A stretch of DNA of 64,000 bases from Oscillospiraceae bacterium. GTDB lineage: Bacteria > Bacillota > Clostridia > Oscillospirales > Oscillospiraceae. The notes beneath the pieces are model-generated. The model saw only the letters and a list, made by a program, of their open reading frames with translations. It ran no database searches and was not told where the DNA came from. The stretch lies in the NCBI GenBank assembly GCA_017624915.1, contig JAGAMC010000049.1:62001-126000 (forward strand). The letters are read 5' to 3'. Of the stretch, positions 24,152-34,081 are shown one piece after another; within the stretch, counting starts at the first letter, position 1; each line of letters starts with the position of its first letter. A program made the translations under genes and the position numbers.

Positions 24152-25579
24152 ATGAACGTCACCAGTGTAGAGAAAAAAGAGAAGAGCACGGTCGAACTCG
24201 TCATCGAGATCGGCGCGGAGGAGTTTGAGGCTGCCGTTCAGAAGGTCTATCTGAAGAATCGCAGCAGCATCAGCGTGCCCGGCTTCCGCAAGGGCAAAGC
24301 CCCCCGCAAGATCATTGAGAATATGTACGGCGCCGGCGTTTTTTATGAAGATGCCATCAACGAGGTCTATCCCGCCGCTTACGCTCAGGCCGTTGCCGAG
24401 CAGAAGCTGGACGAGGTCGGTTACCCCAAGATGGAGATCGTCAATGTGGGCAAGGAGGGCTTCACCTTCAAGGCCGTCGTTTCCGTGCGTCCCGAGGTCA
24501 AGCTGGGCGCTTACAAGGGCCTGTCCGCTCCCAAAGCTGACGTGAAGATCACCGACAAGGACATCGATGAGGAACTCAAGCCCTTCATCGACCGCGCCAC
24601 CCGTCTGGTGGCTGTCAAGCGCAAGGCCAAGAAGGGCGACACAGCTGTAATCGACTTCGAGGGCTTCATGGACGGCAAGCCCTTTGAGGGCGGCAAGGGT
24701 GAGAACTACAGCCTGGAGCTGGGCTCCGGCGCTTTCGTCCCCGGTTTCGAGGAGCAGGTCATCGGCATGAAGACCGGCGAGGAGAAGGATCTGAACCTGA
24801 CCTTCCCTGAGGACTATGTGGCCGATCTGGCCGGCAAAGACGTTGTGTTCAAGGTCAAGGTCAACGAGGTCAAGGAGGCCGTCAAGCCCGAGCTGGACGA
24901 CGAGTTTGCCAAGGACGTGTCCGAGTTCGAGACTCTGGAAGAGCTGAAGAAGCATCTGGAGGACAAGCTGACCAGCAGCCGCACCCAGATGGCTCAGCGC
25001 GACTATGAGGAGGCCATCATTGAGCAGCTCATCGACAAGATGGAGGCTGAGATCCCCGAGACCATGATCGACGTTCAGGTCGACCGCATGATGGACGACT
25101 TTGCCAACCGCATCAGCGCTCAGGGTATGGACTTTAACCAGTACCTGCAGATGATGGGCATGAATGCCGATATGATGCGCATCAGCGCCCGTCCCAACGC
25201 TGAGAAGCAGGTCAAGGTAGACCTGGCTCTGGCCGCTGTGGCCGAGGCCGAGAAGATCGAAGTCACCGACGAGGAGGTCGAGGCTGAGATCGCCCGCCTT
25301 GCCGAGCAGTACAAGCTGGAAGTGGAGCAGGTCAAGCAGGCTGTTGCCGGTGCCGACCTGAAGGCCGACCTGAAGACCAAGAAGGCCTCCGACTTTGTCT
25401 TTGCCAACGCCAAGGTGAAGGCTAAGAGAGCTTCCACCAAGAAGGCCGCCGAGAGCGAAGCCGCAGCTGAGGCCAAGCCCGCTGCCAAGAAGACCACCAA
25501 GAAGGCTGAGGCCTCCGCTGAGGAAAAGCCCGCCAAGAAGCCTGCCGCCAAGAAGACCTCCAAGAAGACCGAGGAATAA
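24152..25579 (+). CDS. tig: Trigger factor with lysine/alanine-rich C-terminal tail
   Basis: 475 residues. N-terminal ribosome-binding domain with the VPGFRKGKAPRKI signature (about 41-53), FKBP-type PPIase domain (about 150-235: KKGDTAVIDFEGFMDGKPFEGG, GSGAFVPGFEEQVIGM), then the helical chaperone arms. It is a ribosome-tethered folding chaperone and prolyl isomerase. Unusual: from about residue 425 the protein continues with a low-complexity tail of KK, AAA, KPA and KKTTKK repeats resembling histone H1/HU tails. AGGAGGAAG precedes ATG 24152. Heavy codon bias marks high expression. It leads the tig-clpP-clpX-lon run. Confidence 0.95.
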   Translation: MNVTSVEKKEKSTVELVIEIGAEEFEAAVQKVYLKNRSSISVPGFRKGKAPRKIIENMYGAGVFYEDAINEVYPAAYAQAVAEQKLDEVGYPKMEIVNVGKEGFTFKAVVSVRPEVKLGAYKGLSAPKADVKITDKDIDEELKPFIDRATRLVAVKRKAKKGDTAVIDFEGFMDGKPFEGGKGENYSLELGSGAFVPGFEEQVIGMKTGEEKDLNLTFPEDYVADLAGKDVVFKVKVNEVKEAVKPELDDEFAKDVSEFETLEELKKHLEDKLTSSRTQMAQRDYEEAIIEQLIDKMEAEIPETMIDVQVDRMMDDFANRISAQGMDFNQYLQMMGMNADMMRISARPNAEKQVKVDLALAAVAEAEKIEVTDEEVEAEIARLAEQYKLEVEQVKQAVAGADLKADLKTKKASDFVFANAKVKAKRASTKKAAESEAAAEAKPAAKKTTKKAEASAEEKPAKKPAAKKTSKKTEE

Positions 25580-25635
25580 TTTTCCGCTGGGCGGGCATAC
25601 TGTATTGACAGATTTGTCCGGAAGGAGAAACACCA

Positions 25636-26217
25636 ATGAGTTTTATCCCTTATGTTGTAGAGCAGACCAACCGCGGCGAGCGTTCTTACGACATTTTTTC
25701 CCGCCTGCTCAATGACCGCATCGTCTTCCTGTCGGAAGAGGTGAATGACACCACGGCCAGTCTGGTGGTGGCTCAGCTGCTGTATCTTGAGGCGCAGGAT
25801 CCCGATAAGGATATCCAGTTCTACATCAACAGTCCGGGCGGTTCCGTGACTGCCGGTATGGCCATCTATGACACCATGCAGTATATCAAGTGCGACGTGT
25901 CCACCATCTGCATCGGTATGGCGGCCAGCATGGGCGCGTTCCTGCTGTCTGCCGGCACCAAGGGCAAGCGCTATGCTCTGCCCAATGCCGAGATCATGAT
26001 CCACCAGCCCTCCGCCGGAACGCAGGGTCAGGTCACTGACATGGCCATCCATCTCAAGCGGCTGGAGATCATCAAGCAGCGTATGAACCGTATCCTGGCC
26101 GAAAACACCGGCAAGAGCATTGAAACTGTGACTGCCGACTGTGAGCGTGACAATTTCATGACCGCCGAGCAGGCTGTGGAGTATGGCCTGATCGACAAGG
26201 TGATCCAGAAACGATGA
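25636..26217 (+). CDS. clpP: ATP-dependent Clp protease proteolytic subunit
   Basis: 193 residues. Serine peptidase with catalytic triad S98 ([11 protein letters not shown]), H123 ([10 protein letters not shown]) and D172, and the oxyanion-hole segment NSPGGSV. Assembles as a double heptamer with ClpX or other Clp ATPases. GGAAGGAG precedes the ATG. The tig-clpP-clpX-lon order is widespread in Bacteria. A hairpin lies between it and clpX. Confidence 0.96.
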   Translation: MSFIPYVVEQTNRGERSYDIFSRLLNDRIVFLSEEVNDTTASLVVAQLLYLEAQDPDKDIQFYINSPGGSVTAGMAIYDTMQYIKCDVSTICIGMAASMGAFLLSAGTKGKRYALPNAEIMIHQPSAGTQGQVTDMAIHLKRLEIIKQRMNRILAENTGKSIETVTADCERDNFMTAEQAVEYGLIDKVIQKR

Positions 26218-26226
26218 GTAAGCCGG

Positions 26227-26259
26227 GGAGTGGAGGCAGAGTCCTGCCTCCACTCCTTT
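26227..26259 (+). terminator. Hairpin between clpP and clpX (attenuator or weak terminator)
   Basis: 13-bp perfect stem GGAGTGGAGGCAG (26227-26239) with 26244-26256, tetraloop AGTC, followed by only TTTGAG, so termination is likely partial. Confidence 0.6.
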
Positions 26260-26277
26260 GAGCAATGAGGTGTCATT

Positions 26278-27561
26278 ATGGCAAAGAATGATGATAAGAA
26301 AACTGTTCGCTGTTCCTTCTGCGGCAAGCATCAGGATCAGGTCCAGCGTCTGATCGCCGGACCCAGCGCCTACATCTGCAACGAGTGCGTGAATCTGTGT
26401 CTGGGCATTCTGGACTCCGATATGGAAAACGGCCCTGCAATGTCTGTTGACGTGCCCGATGAGATCCCTACCCCCAAGCAGATCAAGGACTATCTGGACC
26501 AGTATATTATCGGTCAGGAGCAGGCCAAGGTCGCCCTGTCCGTGTCCGTCTACAACCACTATAAGCGCATCTATTTCGGCGGTGCCGAAGATGTTGAACT
26601 GCAGAAGAGCAATATTCTGCTTCTGGGCCCCACCGGCTGCGGCAAGACCCTGTTTGCCCAGTCTCTTGCCCGGATTTTGAATGTTCCTTTCGCTATCGCC
26701 GACGCTACCACCCTTACCGAGGCCGGCTATGTGGGCGACGATGTGGAGAATATTCTGCTGCGTCTGGTGCAGGCCGCCGACTACGATGTGGAGCTTGCCG
26801 AGCGCGGCATTATCTACATCGACGAGATGGACAAGATCGCCCGCAAGAGCGAGAACACCTCCATTACCCGCGATGTGTCCGGCGAAGGTGTGCAGCAGGC
26901 TCTGCTGAAGATCCTGGAGGGCACTGTTGCCAACGTTCCTCCCCAGGGCGGCCGTAAGCACCCCCATCAGGAATTTATCCAGATTGACACCAAAAATATC
27001 CTGTTTATCTGCGGCGGTGCCTTTGAGGGGATCGAAAAGATCATCGAAAACCGTCTGGACCGCAAGAGCATGGGCTTTGGCGCCGAGATCCAGAGCAAGA
27101 AGGATCGCAACGTGGGCGACATCCTGAAGGAGATCCAGCCTCAGGATCTGCTGAAATTCGGCATCATCCCCGAGCTGATCGGCCGTCTCCCTGTGCTGAC
27201 CACCCTGCAGTCTCTGGATGTTGACCAGATGGTGCGTATCCTCACCGAACCCAAAAACGCGCTGGTCAAGCAGTACCGCAAGCTGATGGAGTATGACGAG
27301 GTGGAGCTGGAGTTCCAGCCCGAAGCCCTCAGAGCTGTAGCTGACCGGGCTGTGGAACGCAGCATCGGCGCCCGCGGACTGCGCGCCATTCTGGAGGAAG
27401 TCATGACCGGCGTGATGTACGAGGTGCCCTCCGATCCCACCATCGTCCGGGTGGTCATCACCCCCGAATGTGTGCGCGGCACCGGAAGCCCCGAGCTGAT
27501 CCGCGACCCCGAACGCACCCTGCGTCCGGCTTTGGGAAAGGCCGCTCTGCGTGCTCAGTAA
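26278..27561 (+). CDS. clpX: ATP-dependent Clp protease ATP-binding subunit ClpX
   Basis: 427 residues. N-terminal zinc-binding domain with Cys12, Cys15, Cys34, Cys37; AAA+ core with Walker A GPTGCGKT (117-124), Walker [10 protein letters not shown], and the ClpP-docking IGF-type loop region near 265-275 (FGAEIQSK region; here MGFGAEI). Unfolds substrates and feeds them to ClpP. The start ATG 26278 follows AATGAGGTG. A strong terminator follows, separating it from lon. Confidence 0.96.
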   Translation: MAKNDDKKTVRCSFCGKHQDQVQRLIAGPSAYICNECVNLCLGILDSDMENGPAMSVDVPDEIPTPKQIKDYLDQYIIGQEQAKVALSVSVYNHYKRIYFGGAEDVELQKSNILLLGPTGCGKTLFAQSLARILNVPFAIADATTLTEAGYVGDDVENILLRLVQAADYDVELAERGIIYIDEMDKIARKSENTSITRDVSGEGVQQALLKILEGTVANVPPQGGRKHPHQEFIQIDTKNILFICGGAFEGIEKIIENRLDRKSMGFGAEIQSKKDRNVGDILKEIQPQDLLKFGIIPELIGRLPVLTTLQSLDVDQMVRILTEPKNALVKQYRKLMEYDEVELEFQPEALRAVADRAVERSIGARGLRAILEEVMTGVMYEVPSDPTIVRVVITPECVRGTGSPELIRDPERTLRPALGKAALRAQ

Positions 27562-27596
27562 GCGGCAGTACCGACGAAAATTGCGGTATGAACAAA

Positions 27597-27634
27597 GCGC
27601 CCTGCAGAGCACGCTGTGGTCTGCAGGGCGTTTT
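27597..27634 (+). terminator. Terminator after clpX
   Basis: CGCCCTGCAGA (27598-27608) pairs with 27620-27630, 11-nt loop, then TTTT. Confidence 0.82.
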
Positions 27635-27662
27635 ACCATAGTTCCCCGGAGGAAGTGATTTT

Positions 27663-30074
27663 ATGAACGAACCGAACAAGACTGTGTTTCTGCCCACAGT
27701 GGCACTGCGGGGCCTGACTGTTTTCCCCGGCTCCCTGATCCATTTTGATGTGGGCCGCAAGATGTCCATTCTTGCGGTGGAAAAAGCCATGGAGGACGGC
27801 ATCCCCATTTTCCTTGCGCCTCAGCGGGATATGGCCGTTGAGGTACCGGGTGAGAGCGATCTCTATCCCGTGGGCACCCTTGCCAACGTACATCAGCTCC
27901 TGCGTATGCCCGGCAACAATGTCCGGGTCATGGTGGAGGGCTATTCCAGAGGCCGGATGGTCCGTCTGACAAAGACCGAGCCCTATCTGGCTGCAGAGCT
28001 GGAGGAGATCCCTACCCAGACCATCACAAATATCACCCCCCGCACGGAAGCCCTGATCCGCAGCGTCTACGAGCTGTTTCAGCGGTATGTGGAGGTGGGA
28101 CCTCAGACCTCTCCCGATCTGCTGCTGAATATTCTGTCCAGTGACGATCCCGGCTTCATCGCCGACTATGTGGCCCAGAACATCGCCATGCGCAACGACG
28201 ACAAGCAGGCCGTTCTGGCAGAGATCCGCCCTGTGCGCCGGCTGGAAAAACTGCACAAGCTGCTGGCCCGCGAGGTGGACATTCTGGCCATGGATCAGGA
28301 GATCCAGACCAGAGCCCGTGAGCAGATGTCCGACCACCAGCGGGACTATTACCTGCGCGAGCAGATCAAAGCGATCCAGAACGAGCTGGGAGAAGGGGAG
28401 GGCGGCGAAAGCGAGCTTGCCGAGTATGGGGAAAAGATCGCCGCTGCCCAACTGCCCGATCAGGTGCGCGACCGGCTGAACAAGGAGCTTGCCCGTCTGG
28501 GCAAGCAGCCCTTCGGTTCTGCGGAGGCCACCGTCATGCGCAACTATCTGGACGTGTGTCTTGAGCTGCCCTGGGGCAAGAAGACGAAAGAGCGTGTCAG
28601 TATCGAAAGCGCTCGAAAAGTACTGGACAAGGACCATTTTGGTCTGGACAAGGTGAAAGAGCGCATTCTGGAGTTCCTTGCTGTAAAGCAGCTGGCCCCC
28701 GACCTGAAGGGTCAGATCATCTGCCTTGTGGGCCCTCCCGGCGTAGGTAAGACATCCATCGCCATGTCGGTCGCCAAAGCGCTGAATCGAAAGCTGGCCC
28801 GTATCTCCCTTGGCGGCGTCAGTGACGAGGCAGAGATCCGCGGACATCGCAAGACCTATGTGGGCGCTATGCCCGGACGCATCCTCTATGCAGTCAATCA
28901 GGCAGGCTCCTCCAATCCGCTGCTGCTTCTGGACGAGATCGACAAGCTGGGCCATGACCACCGGGGAGACCCGGCCTCCGCACTGCTGGAGGTGCTGGAC
29001 GCCGAGCAGAACAGTACCTTCCGTGACCATTTTGTGGAGCTTCCCTTTGACCTTTCCGACGTGATGTTCATCACCACCGCCAACACCACCTCCACCATCC
29101 CCAAGCCTCTGCTTGACCGAATGGAGGTCATCGAGCTTTCCAGCTATACCGACGAGGAAAAGCTGCAGATCGCAAAGCAGCACCTGATCCCCAAGCAGTT
29201 CAAGCGCCATGGCATCTCCAAAAGCAAGGTGTCCGTTTCCGACTCTGCCATTCGCCAGATCATTTCCGCCTATACCCGGGAGTCCGGCGTGCGCGTTCTG
29301 GAGCGGGAGCTGGCAACTGTTTGCAGAAGAGCCGCGATGCAGCTTGTGTCAGCTGATGTAAAGAAGATAACCATTACAGCGGATAACCTGAAAGAATATC
29401 TTGGCGTGCCCAAATATTACCCCGAACGTCAGGTCCTTGAGGAGCGGATCGGCGTGGTAAACGGCCTTGCCTGGACCAGCGTGGGCGGCGAGCTTCTGGA
29501 AGTGGAAGTAAACGCCGTGCCCGGTACCGGAAAGGTGGAGCTGACCGGAAATCTGGGCGACGTGATGAAGGAGTCTGCCCACGCAGCTCACACCTATATC
29601 CGCAGCCAGGCCGCCCAGCTTGGCGTAGATGAAAACTTCTACAAGGAACTGGATATTCACGCCCACTTCCCGGAGGGGGCAGTACCCAAGGACGGCCCCT
29701 CTGCCGGCATCGCCATCACCACCGCTATGGTCTCCGCCCTGACGGGCAGAGCGGTGCGGCGGGGCATCGCCATGACCGGCGAAGTGACCCTGCGGGGCAG
29801 AGTGCTGCCCATCGGCGGTCTGAAGGAAAAGACCATGGCCGCCCTGCGCAGCGGGATCAAAACTGTGATTATTCCCCGGGAAAACGAGAAGGATCTGGAG
29901 GAGATCGACCAGACTGTGCGCGCTGCACTGCAGTTCATTCTGGTGGACCATGTGGAGCAGGTGCTTGCCGCCGCTCTGGTTCCCGGTGACAGCTGCCGCC
30001 GGGAAGAAAAAACAGAGGTCTGTATGGCTCTTGAAGGAAAAAAGGCGGACAGCTCTGTAAGCTGGAAGCAGTAA
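27663..30074 (+). CDS. lon: ATP-dependent protease Lon
   Basis: 803 residues. N-terminal LON substrate-binding domain (about 8-200, [15 protein letters not shown]), AAA+ domain with Walker A GPPGVGKT (357-364) and Walker [13 protein letters not shown], and C-terminal protease domain with the Ser-Lys dyad S680 ([11 protein letters not shown]) and K723 ([11 protein letters not shown]). Degrades misfolded and regulatory proteins. GGAGGAAG precedes the ATG. engB follows after 13 nt, as in Bacillus (lonA-ysxC). Confidence 0.96.
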   Translation: MNEPNKTVFLPTVALRGLTVFPGSLIHFDVGRKMSILAVEKAMEDGIPIFLAPQRDMAVEVPGESDLYPVGTLANVHQLLRMPGNNVRVMVEGYSRGRMVRLTKTEPYLAAELEEIPTQTITNITPRTEALIRSVYELFQRYVEVGPQTSPDLLLNILSSDDPGFIADYVAQNIAMRNDDKQAVLAEIRPVRRLEKLHKLLAREVDILAMDQEIQTRAREQMSDHQRDYYLREQIKAIQNELGEGEGGESELAEYGEKIAAAQLPDQVRDRLNKELARLGKQPFGSAEATVMRNYLDVCLELPWGKKTKERVSIESARKVLDKDHFGLDKVKERILEFLAVKQLAPDLKGQIICLVGPPGVGKTSIAMSVAKALNRKLARISLGGVSDEAEIRGHRKTYVGAMPGRILYAVNQAGSSNPLLLLDEIDKLGHDHRGDPASALLEVLDAEQNSTFRDHFVELPFDLSDVMFITTANTTSTIPKPLLDRMEVIELSSYTDEEKLQIAKQHLIPKQFKRHGISKSKVSVSDSAIRQIISAYTRESGVRVLERELATVCRRAAMQLVSADVKKITITADNLKEYLGVPKYYPERQVLEERIGVVNGLAWTSVGGELLEVEVNAVPGTGKVELTGNLGDVMKESAHAAHTYIRSQAAQLGVDENFYKELDIHAHFPEGAVPKDGPSAGIAITTAMVSALTGRAVRRGIAMTGEVTLRGRVLPIGGLKEKTMAALRSGIKTVIIPRENEKDLEEIDQTVRAALQFILVDHVEQVLAAALVPGDSCRREEKTEVCMALEGKKADSSVSWKQ

Positions 30075-30087
30075 GGAGGTCAGAGCT

Positions 30088-30693
30088 GTGTCCATCAATC
30101 TGCAGAACGCGGAATTTGTCCGTTCCGCCGTCAGCCGGAAAGATTTTCCGCGCAACGCCATGGTGCAGGTGGCTTTCGCGGGACGCTCCAACGTAGGCAA
30201 ATCCTCCGTCATCAATCGCCTGCTCAACCGCAAAAACTTTGCCCGTGTGGGCGCAGCTCCCGGCAAGACTGTCCACATCAACTACTTTCTGATCGACAGG
30301 GCCTTTTACCTTGTGGACCTGCCCGGCTATGGCTATGCCAAAGTGTCAAAAGGGGAGCGGGACCGCTGGGGCCGCCTGATGGAGGAGTATTTTGCCGACC
30401 CGGAACTGATGACCCTGGGCATCATGATCGTTGACGTGCGGCATAAGCCTACCGCCGATGACTGCACCATGGCCCAGTGGTACAAGGACGCGGGAAGACC
30501 CTTCATTGTGGTGGCAAACAAGCTGGACAAGCTGAAAAAGAGCGAGATCGAGCCCAATCTCCAGCTTGTGCGTCAGACGCTCGAGCTGGGTGAGGATGTA
30601 AAGCTGATTCCCTTTTCAGCAGAAAAAGGGATCGGCCGGCAGGAACTGCTCAACGAGATCTTTGCCCACGTGGAACAGGGTAGGGAAGCATGA
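30088..30693 (+). CDS. engB: Ribosome biogenesis GTP-binding protein EngB (YsxC/YihA)
   Basis: 201 residues. TRAFAC GTPase with Walker A GRSNVGKS (32-39), G3 in VDLPGYGYAKVSK and G4 NKLDKLKK. Essential in Bacillus for 50S assembly. GTG start preceded by TAAGGAGGT, a strong RBS; family N-terminus matches. Co-transcribed with lon and closed by a terminator 2 nt after the stop. Confidence 0.94.
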   Translation: MSINLQNAEFVRSAVSRKDFPRNAMVQVAFAGRSNVGKSSVINRLLNRKNFARVGAAPGKTVHINYFLIDRAFYLVDLPGYGYAKVSKGERDRWGRLMEEYFADPELMTLGIMIVDVRHKPTADDCTMAQWYKDAGRPFIVVANKLDKLKKSEIEPNLQLVRQTLELGEDVKLIPFSAEKGIGRQELLNEIFAHVEQGREA

Positions 30694-30694
30694 C

Positions 30695-30733
30695 AAAAAA
30701 AGATCCGGTGCAGGTGTCACCGGATCTTTTTTT
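30695..30733 (+). terminator. Terminator after engB
   Basis: AAAAAAAGATCCGGTG (30695-30710), 7-nt loop, perfect complement from 30718 ending in seven T. Confidence 0.94.
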
Positions 30734-30768
30734 GTCCGGTGGTGAGGGAGGACACCGGTGAAAACAGC

Positions 30769-30797
30769 TTGTATTTTTCAGGAAGATTTGCTATACT
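30769..30797 (+). promoter_or_regulatory. Sigma-A promoter of the S2P/scpAB operon
   Basis: TTGTAT (30769-30774), 17 bp, TATACT (30792-30797), 29 nt before the first gene. Confidence 0.8.
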
Positions 30798-30826
30798 AAA
30801 TTGGTATTATTTTATGGAGGAAGCCC

Positions 30827-31525
30827 ATGGATTCGCTGCAAAACTTTCTGGCTCATTTCAATATTGTTCTTTTGATCGATTTGCTGATCCATGTAGGCGC
30901 GGTATTGCTGTGTGTCGTGGTACACGAAATGAGCCACGGCCTTGCTGCCCATCTGCTGGGTGACCCTACGGCCAAGCACGCCGGTCGGCTTTCCCTCAAC
31001 CCGTTGAAGCACATTGACCTTATGGGTTTTCTCATGATGCTTGTGGTTCATGTGGGCTGGGCCAAGCCCGTCCCTGTGGATATGCGCAGATTCAAAAGCC
31101 CCAAGCGTGATATGGCGCTGACGGCGCTGGCCGGGCCGGCGTCCAATTTTCTGTTTGCTACGGTGGCTCTCTGGTTTGCCAATCTGGCGTTGACACCGGA
31201 CTTCGCCCACGCCGGCGATTTGAGGCGGTACATAGTCGCAGCTTTGTGCTGGACGGCTGTGCTCAGCGTAAGCCTTGGACTGTTCAATCTGATTCCGATT
31301 CCGCCTCTGGATGGCTCTCGTTTGGTGCTGTCTGTACTGCCTGACCGACTGTACTACGGCTATCTTCGCTATGAGCGCTATCTTATCATTCTTGTGATCG
31401 CCCTTGCCTGGTTCGGCTTTTTTTCCGAGCCGCTGAGCGTTTGTATTGGTTGGGTGCTCAAAGGTCTGTGCTCCGTGTCCGGGTTCCCCTTTGTGGTCCT
31501 GCAATACTGGTTTGGTTTGTATTAA
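30827..31525 (+). CDS. Site-2 protease family membrane metalloprotease (M50)
   Basis: 232 residues, mostly hydrophobic with about five to six transmembrane helices. Zinc motif HEMSH (33-37) in the second helix and the distal PPLDGSR motif giving the third ligand aspartate; ALAGPASNF is the conserved AGP segment. This is the short, PDZ-less S2P branch (YwhC/Rip-like), related to SpoIVFB but without a CBS domain. Substrate unknown. GGAGG precedes the ATG. It heads the operon containing scpA and scpB, a frequent clostridial arrangement. Confidence 0.88.
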   Translation: MDSLQNFLAHFNIVLLIDLLIHVGAVLLCVVVHEMSHGLAAHLLGDPTAKHAGRLSLNPLKHIDLMGFLMMLVVHVGWAKPVPVDMRRFKSPKRDMALTALAGPASNFLFATVALWFANLALTPDFAHAGDLRRYIVAALCWTAVLSVSLGLFNLIPIPPLDGSRLVLSVLPDRLYYGYLRYERYLIILVIALAWFGFFSEPLSVCIGWVLKGLCSVSGFPFVVLQYWFGLY

Positions 31526-31543
31526 AGAAAAGGAGGTGCAAAA

Positions 31544-32341
31544 ATGGATTCTCCCGTATATCATCTGGAAGGCGTAATCAAGACAAAACAGACGGATATG
31601 GAGGACTTTGTCGGCCCTCTGGATCTGATTTTGCACCTTCTGAGCAAGAACAAAATGGAGATCAAGGACATCCAGATTTCTCTGATCCTGGAGCAGTACC
31701 TGCAGTGGATGGATCAGCGCAAGGAAATGGATCTTGAGGTCGCCAGCGAGTTTGTGACCATGGCCTCCCATCTGATCTATATCAAAACGCGCATGCTGCT
31801 GTCCATCCATGATGAAGAGGCTCTGTCCGAGATGGAACAGCTCATCGCCTCTCTGGAGGCCCATCAGCGCAACGAAAACTACCTGAAGATCAAAGAGATC
31901 GTGCCTGTGCTGGACCGGCGCTACACCTATGGCCGCAATTATCTGACCAAGGGTCCCGAACCGCTGAAAAAGGACCGGGTATATCGCTATGTCCACCAGC
32001 CGGAGGACCTGCACCGGGCCATCAGCGAGGTGCTCTCCCGGTCCGGCAGCAAGCTGCCTCCGCCGGTCAGCGCTTTCCACGGCATCGTTGGTCGGGAACC
32101 CTATCCTGTGGCGGACAAGGCCACGGAGATCATCCAGCGGCTGATCAACTTCGGCGTGACCCGGTTCCGCGCCCTGTTCAAGGGCAACCGCAGCCGGTCG
32201 GAGATCGTGGCTACCTTTATTGCCGTTCTGGAACTGTGCAAGGCCAGCCGCCTGCGGCTTGCGGGCACGGAGGAGGATTGTACGGTCACCTCCACCCAAA
32301 CCGAACAGGATGATCTGAGCTTCACCACTGACAGCTACTGA
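31544..32341 (+). CDS. scpA: Segregation and condensation protein A
   Basis: 265 residues. Kleisin of the SMC complex: N-terminal LEGVIKTKQTDMEDFVGPLDLILHLLSKNKMEIKDIQISLI and VASEFVTMASHLIYIKTRMLL, a variable middle, and a C-terminal winged helix (FLEILELCKASRLR-like: TFIAVLELCKASRLRLAG). It bridges SMC heads with ScpB and acts in chromosome organisation. AAGGAGGTG precedes the ATG. scpB follows. Confidence 0.93.
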   Translation: MDSPVYHLEGVIKTKQTDMEDFVGPLDLILHLLSKNKMEIKDIQISLILEQYLQWMDQRKEMDLEVASEFVTMASHLIYIKTRMLLSIHDEEALSEMEQLIASLEAHQRNENYLKIKEIVPVLDRRYTYGRNYLTKGPEPLKKDRVYRYVHQPEDLHRAISEVLSRSGSKLPPPVSAFHGIVGREPYPVADKATEIIQRLINFGVTRFRALFKGNRSRSEIVATFIAVLELCKASRLRLAGTEEDCTVTSTQTEQDDLSFTTDSY

Positions 32342-32360
32342 GTGAAAGGTGCGTTATTCT

Positions 32361-32972
32361 ATGGAACTGAAAGAATTGCAGGCTGCTCTGGAGGGCATCC
32401 TCTTTGCATCCGGCGAGCCGGTGGCTGCCGAGCGGCTGTGTGTGGGCCTTGACGTGGATCGGGGTACGCTGGACCAGGTGGCCCAGCACCTGATGGACGA
32501 ATACAGCTTTCAGCACCGGGGCATCCGGCTGGTGAAGCTGGACAACTGCTATCAGCTGTGCTCCGCCCCCGAGTATGCCGAGCATATCCGCAAGACGCTG
32601 GAAAGCCGCAAGCCGGCCAGACTGTCCCAGTCCGCGCTGGAGGTCCTGTCCGTCATCGCCTACTACCAGCCCACTACCCGCGCCTACGTGGATCAGATCC
32701 GCGGGGTGGACAGCTCCTATACCGTGGGTCTGCTGCTGGAGCGTGAACTGATCGAGGAGTGCGGCCGTCTGGCCGTTCCCGGCCGCCCGATCCTGTATCG
32801 GACTACTAAAAATTTCCTGCGTTCGTTTAACCTGACCAATCTGGACGAGCTGCCCGATCTGCCCGACTCCTCCGCTGAGGACGGTCAGATCACGCTGGAG
32901 CTTGAGGCTGCTGTGGCAAAGCTGCGTCAGGAGGAGAACGCCGACCGGCAGGAAGAAGCACAGGAAGCATGA
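32361..32972 (+). CDS. scpB: Segregation and condensation protein B
   Basis: 203 residues. Tandem winged helices (ELQAALEGILFASGEPVAAERL; LSQSALEVLSVIAYYQPTTRAYVDQIRGVDS; GRPILYRTTKNFLRSFNLTNLDELPDLP), an acidic C-terminal tail. ScpB dimers bind the ScpA kleisin. ATG 32361 is preferred: AAAGG lies about 10 nt upstream, whereas a GTG at 32349 would overlap it. The stop overlaps the next gene by 4 nt. Confidence 0.93.
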   Translation: MELKELQAALEGILFASGEPVAAERLCVGLDVDRGTLDQVAQHLMDEYSFQHRGIRLVKLDNCYQLCSAPEYAEHIRKTLESRKPARLSQSALEVLSVIAYYQPTTRAYVDQIRGVDSSYTVGLLLERELIEECGRLAVPGRPILYRTTKNFLRSFNLTNLDELPDLPDSSAEDGQITLELEAAVAKLRQEENADRQEEAQEA

Positions 32973-33580
32973 ACAATCTCTATATTTTTCTTCTGGTCCT
33001 GCTTATCCTGTTCTTGCTGTGTCAGATCCGGATCGGGGCCAAAATAGAATACAAACAGGAGGGCCTGTTTGTTTGGGTGCGTGCGGGAATGCTCGAAATC
33101 CCTGTGTTCCCGGTTGCTTCCAAAATGAAAAAGAAAGAGAAGCGGACCGCAAAAGAAAAGCCGCCGGCAGAGAAAAAGCCCAAAGGCGGCCTTTTGGAGC
33201 TTGCCTTGTCATTCATCCCCATCGTGCTGGACACAGTAAAAAAACTGCGCCGTAAGATCCGGGTGGATAAGCTTGATATGCATCTCACTGCTGCCGCGGC
33301 AGATCCCGGGGATGCGGCCCTGCAGTACGGTCGGGCAAACGCGCTTCTGGGCAGTCTGTGGCAGCCCATTGTAACCGCATTTCACGTTAAGGACAGCCAC
33401 GCAGGAGTAAGCGTGGATTTTGAGCAGACCAAGCCTACAATTTATCTGCTTGCATCCTTGTCGCTGACCATTGGACAGGCGCTTGCTCTGGTCATTATAT
33501 TTGGCGCAAGGGCGCTTTGCGTTTTGATCCGCACCCGAAACAAGAGTAAAAAGGACATCGAGCTTAGAAAGGCGGTTTAA
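32969..33580 (+). CDS. DUF2953 domain-containing protein
   Basis: 203 residues: an N-terminal transmembrane helix (about 4-20), a lysine-rich stretch (about 53-75), then the DUF2953 core with the KLDMHLTAAAADPGDAALQYG motif, and a second hydrophobic segment near 165-185. Found in spore formers next to scpAB and ytfJ (Bacillus YtfI is a relative). Function unknown; the conserved link with gerW suggests a spore-associated role (inference). It overlaps scpB by 4 nt and ends 1 nt before gerW. Confidence 0.78.
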   Translation: MNNLYIFLLVLLILFLLCQIRIGAKIEYKQEGLFVWVRAGMLEIPVFPVASKMKKKEKRTAKEKPPAEKKPKGGLLELALSFIPIVLDTVKKLRRKIRVDKLDMHLTAAAADPGDAALQYGRANALLGSLWQPIVTAFHVKDSHAGVSVDFEQTKPTIYLLASLSLTIGQALALVIIFGARALCVLIRTRNKSKKDIELRKAV

Positions 33581-33581
33581 C

Positions 33582-34010
33582 ATGGAATATAATCATCCCA
33601 TCAACGACCTGATGAGCACCACTATGGAAAAGATCCGTACCATGGTGGATGCCAACACCATTATCGGCGCCCCCATTCAGGCGGAGGGGGTCACCCTGAT
33701 CCCTGTGTCCAGGCTGTCCTTTGGCTTTGCCAGCGGCGGCAGCGATTTTACCACCAAAAATCAGAAGCCCGCCGCGCCCAATTCCTTTGGCGGCGGCAGC
33801 GGTGCCAGCGCCAAGCTGGAGCCTGTGGCTTTCCTGATCATCAAAGGTGAAAATGTACGTCTGCTTCCTGTTGCCCCACCCCCCGGAACCACCGTTGACC
33901 GGGTCATCGAGATGGTTCCCGAAGTGGTGGATAAGGTCACCGGTTTTATTGAAAAGCAACAGGAGAAGAAGGCGGCAGCGCCGTGCGTTGATCCCGATAT
34001 TGCCGAGTAA
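33582..34010 (+). CDS. gerW: Spore protein GerW (YtfJ) family
   Basis: 142 residues. Begins NHPINDLMSTTMEKIRTMVDANTIIGAPI, then GVTLIPVSRLSFGFASGGSDF, a Gly/Ser-rich loop, and AFLIIKGENVRLLPV: the sporulation protein YtfJ/GerW signature. In Bacillus it is a forespore product needed for normal germination with L-alanine. Start 1 nt after the DUF2953 stop. Its position directly before dacF makes a small spore-related block within the scpAB operon. Confidence 0.9.
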   Translation: MEYNHPINDLMSTTMEKIRTMVDANTIIGAPIQAEGVTLIPVSRLSFGFASGGSDFTTKNQKPAAPNSFGGGSGASAKLEPVAFLIIKGENVRLLPVAPPPGTTVDRVIEMVPEVVDKVTGFIEKQQEKKAAAPCVDPDIAE

Positions 34011-34081
34011 GACCAAGTTCGCGGATAAATTTCAGGGCAGTTTCCTATAATAGAACCACTTGATTTTAAAGGTGATGCTGT

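Noticed and set aside
25120..27639. 839-codon open frame on the minus strand opposite clpP and clpX
   Set aside because: It is a shadow of highly biased GC-rich coding DNA: the plus-strand clpP and clpX are certain, and the antisense translation has no recognisable domain, being rich in L/G/H/D repeats.
34046..34051. TATAAT before dacF as a sigma-A promoter
   Set aside because: The hexamer 17 bp upstream (GGATAA) is not a -35 element, so it was not listed as a promoter.
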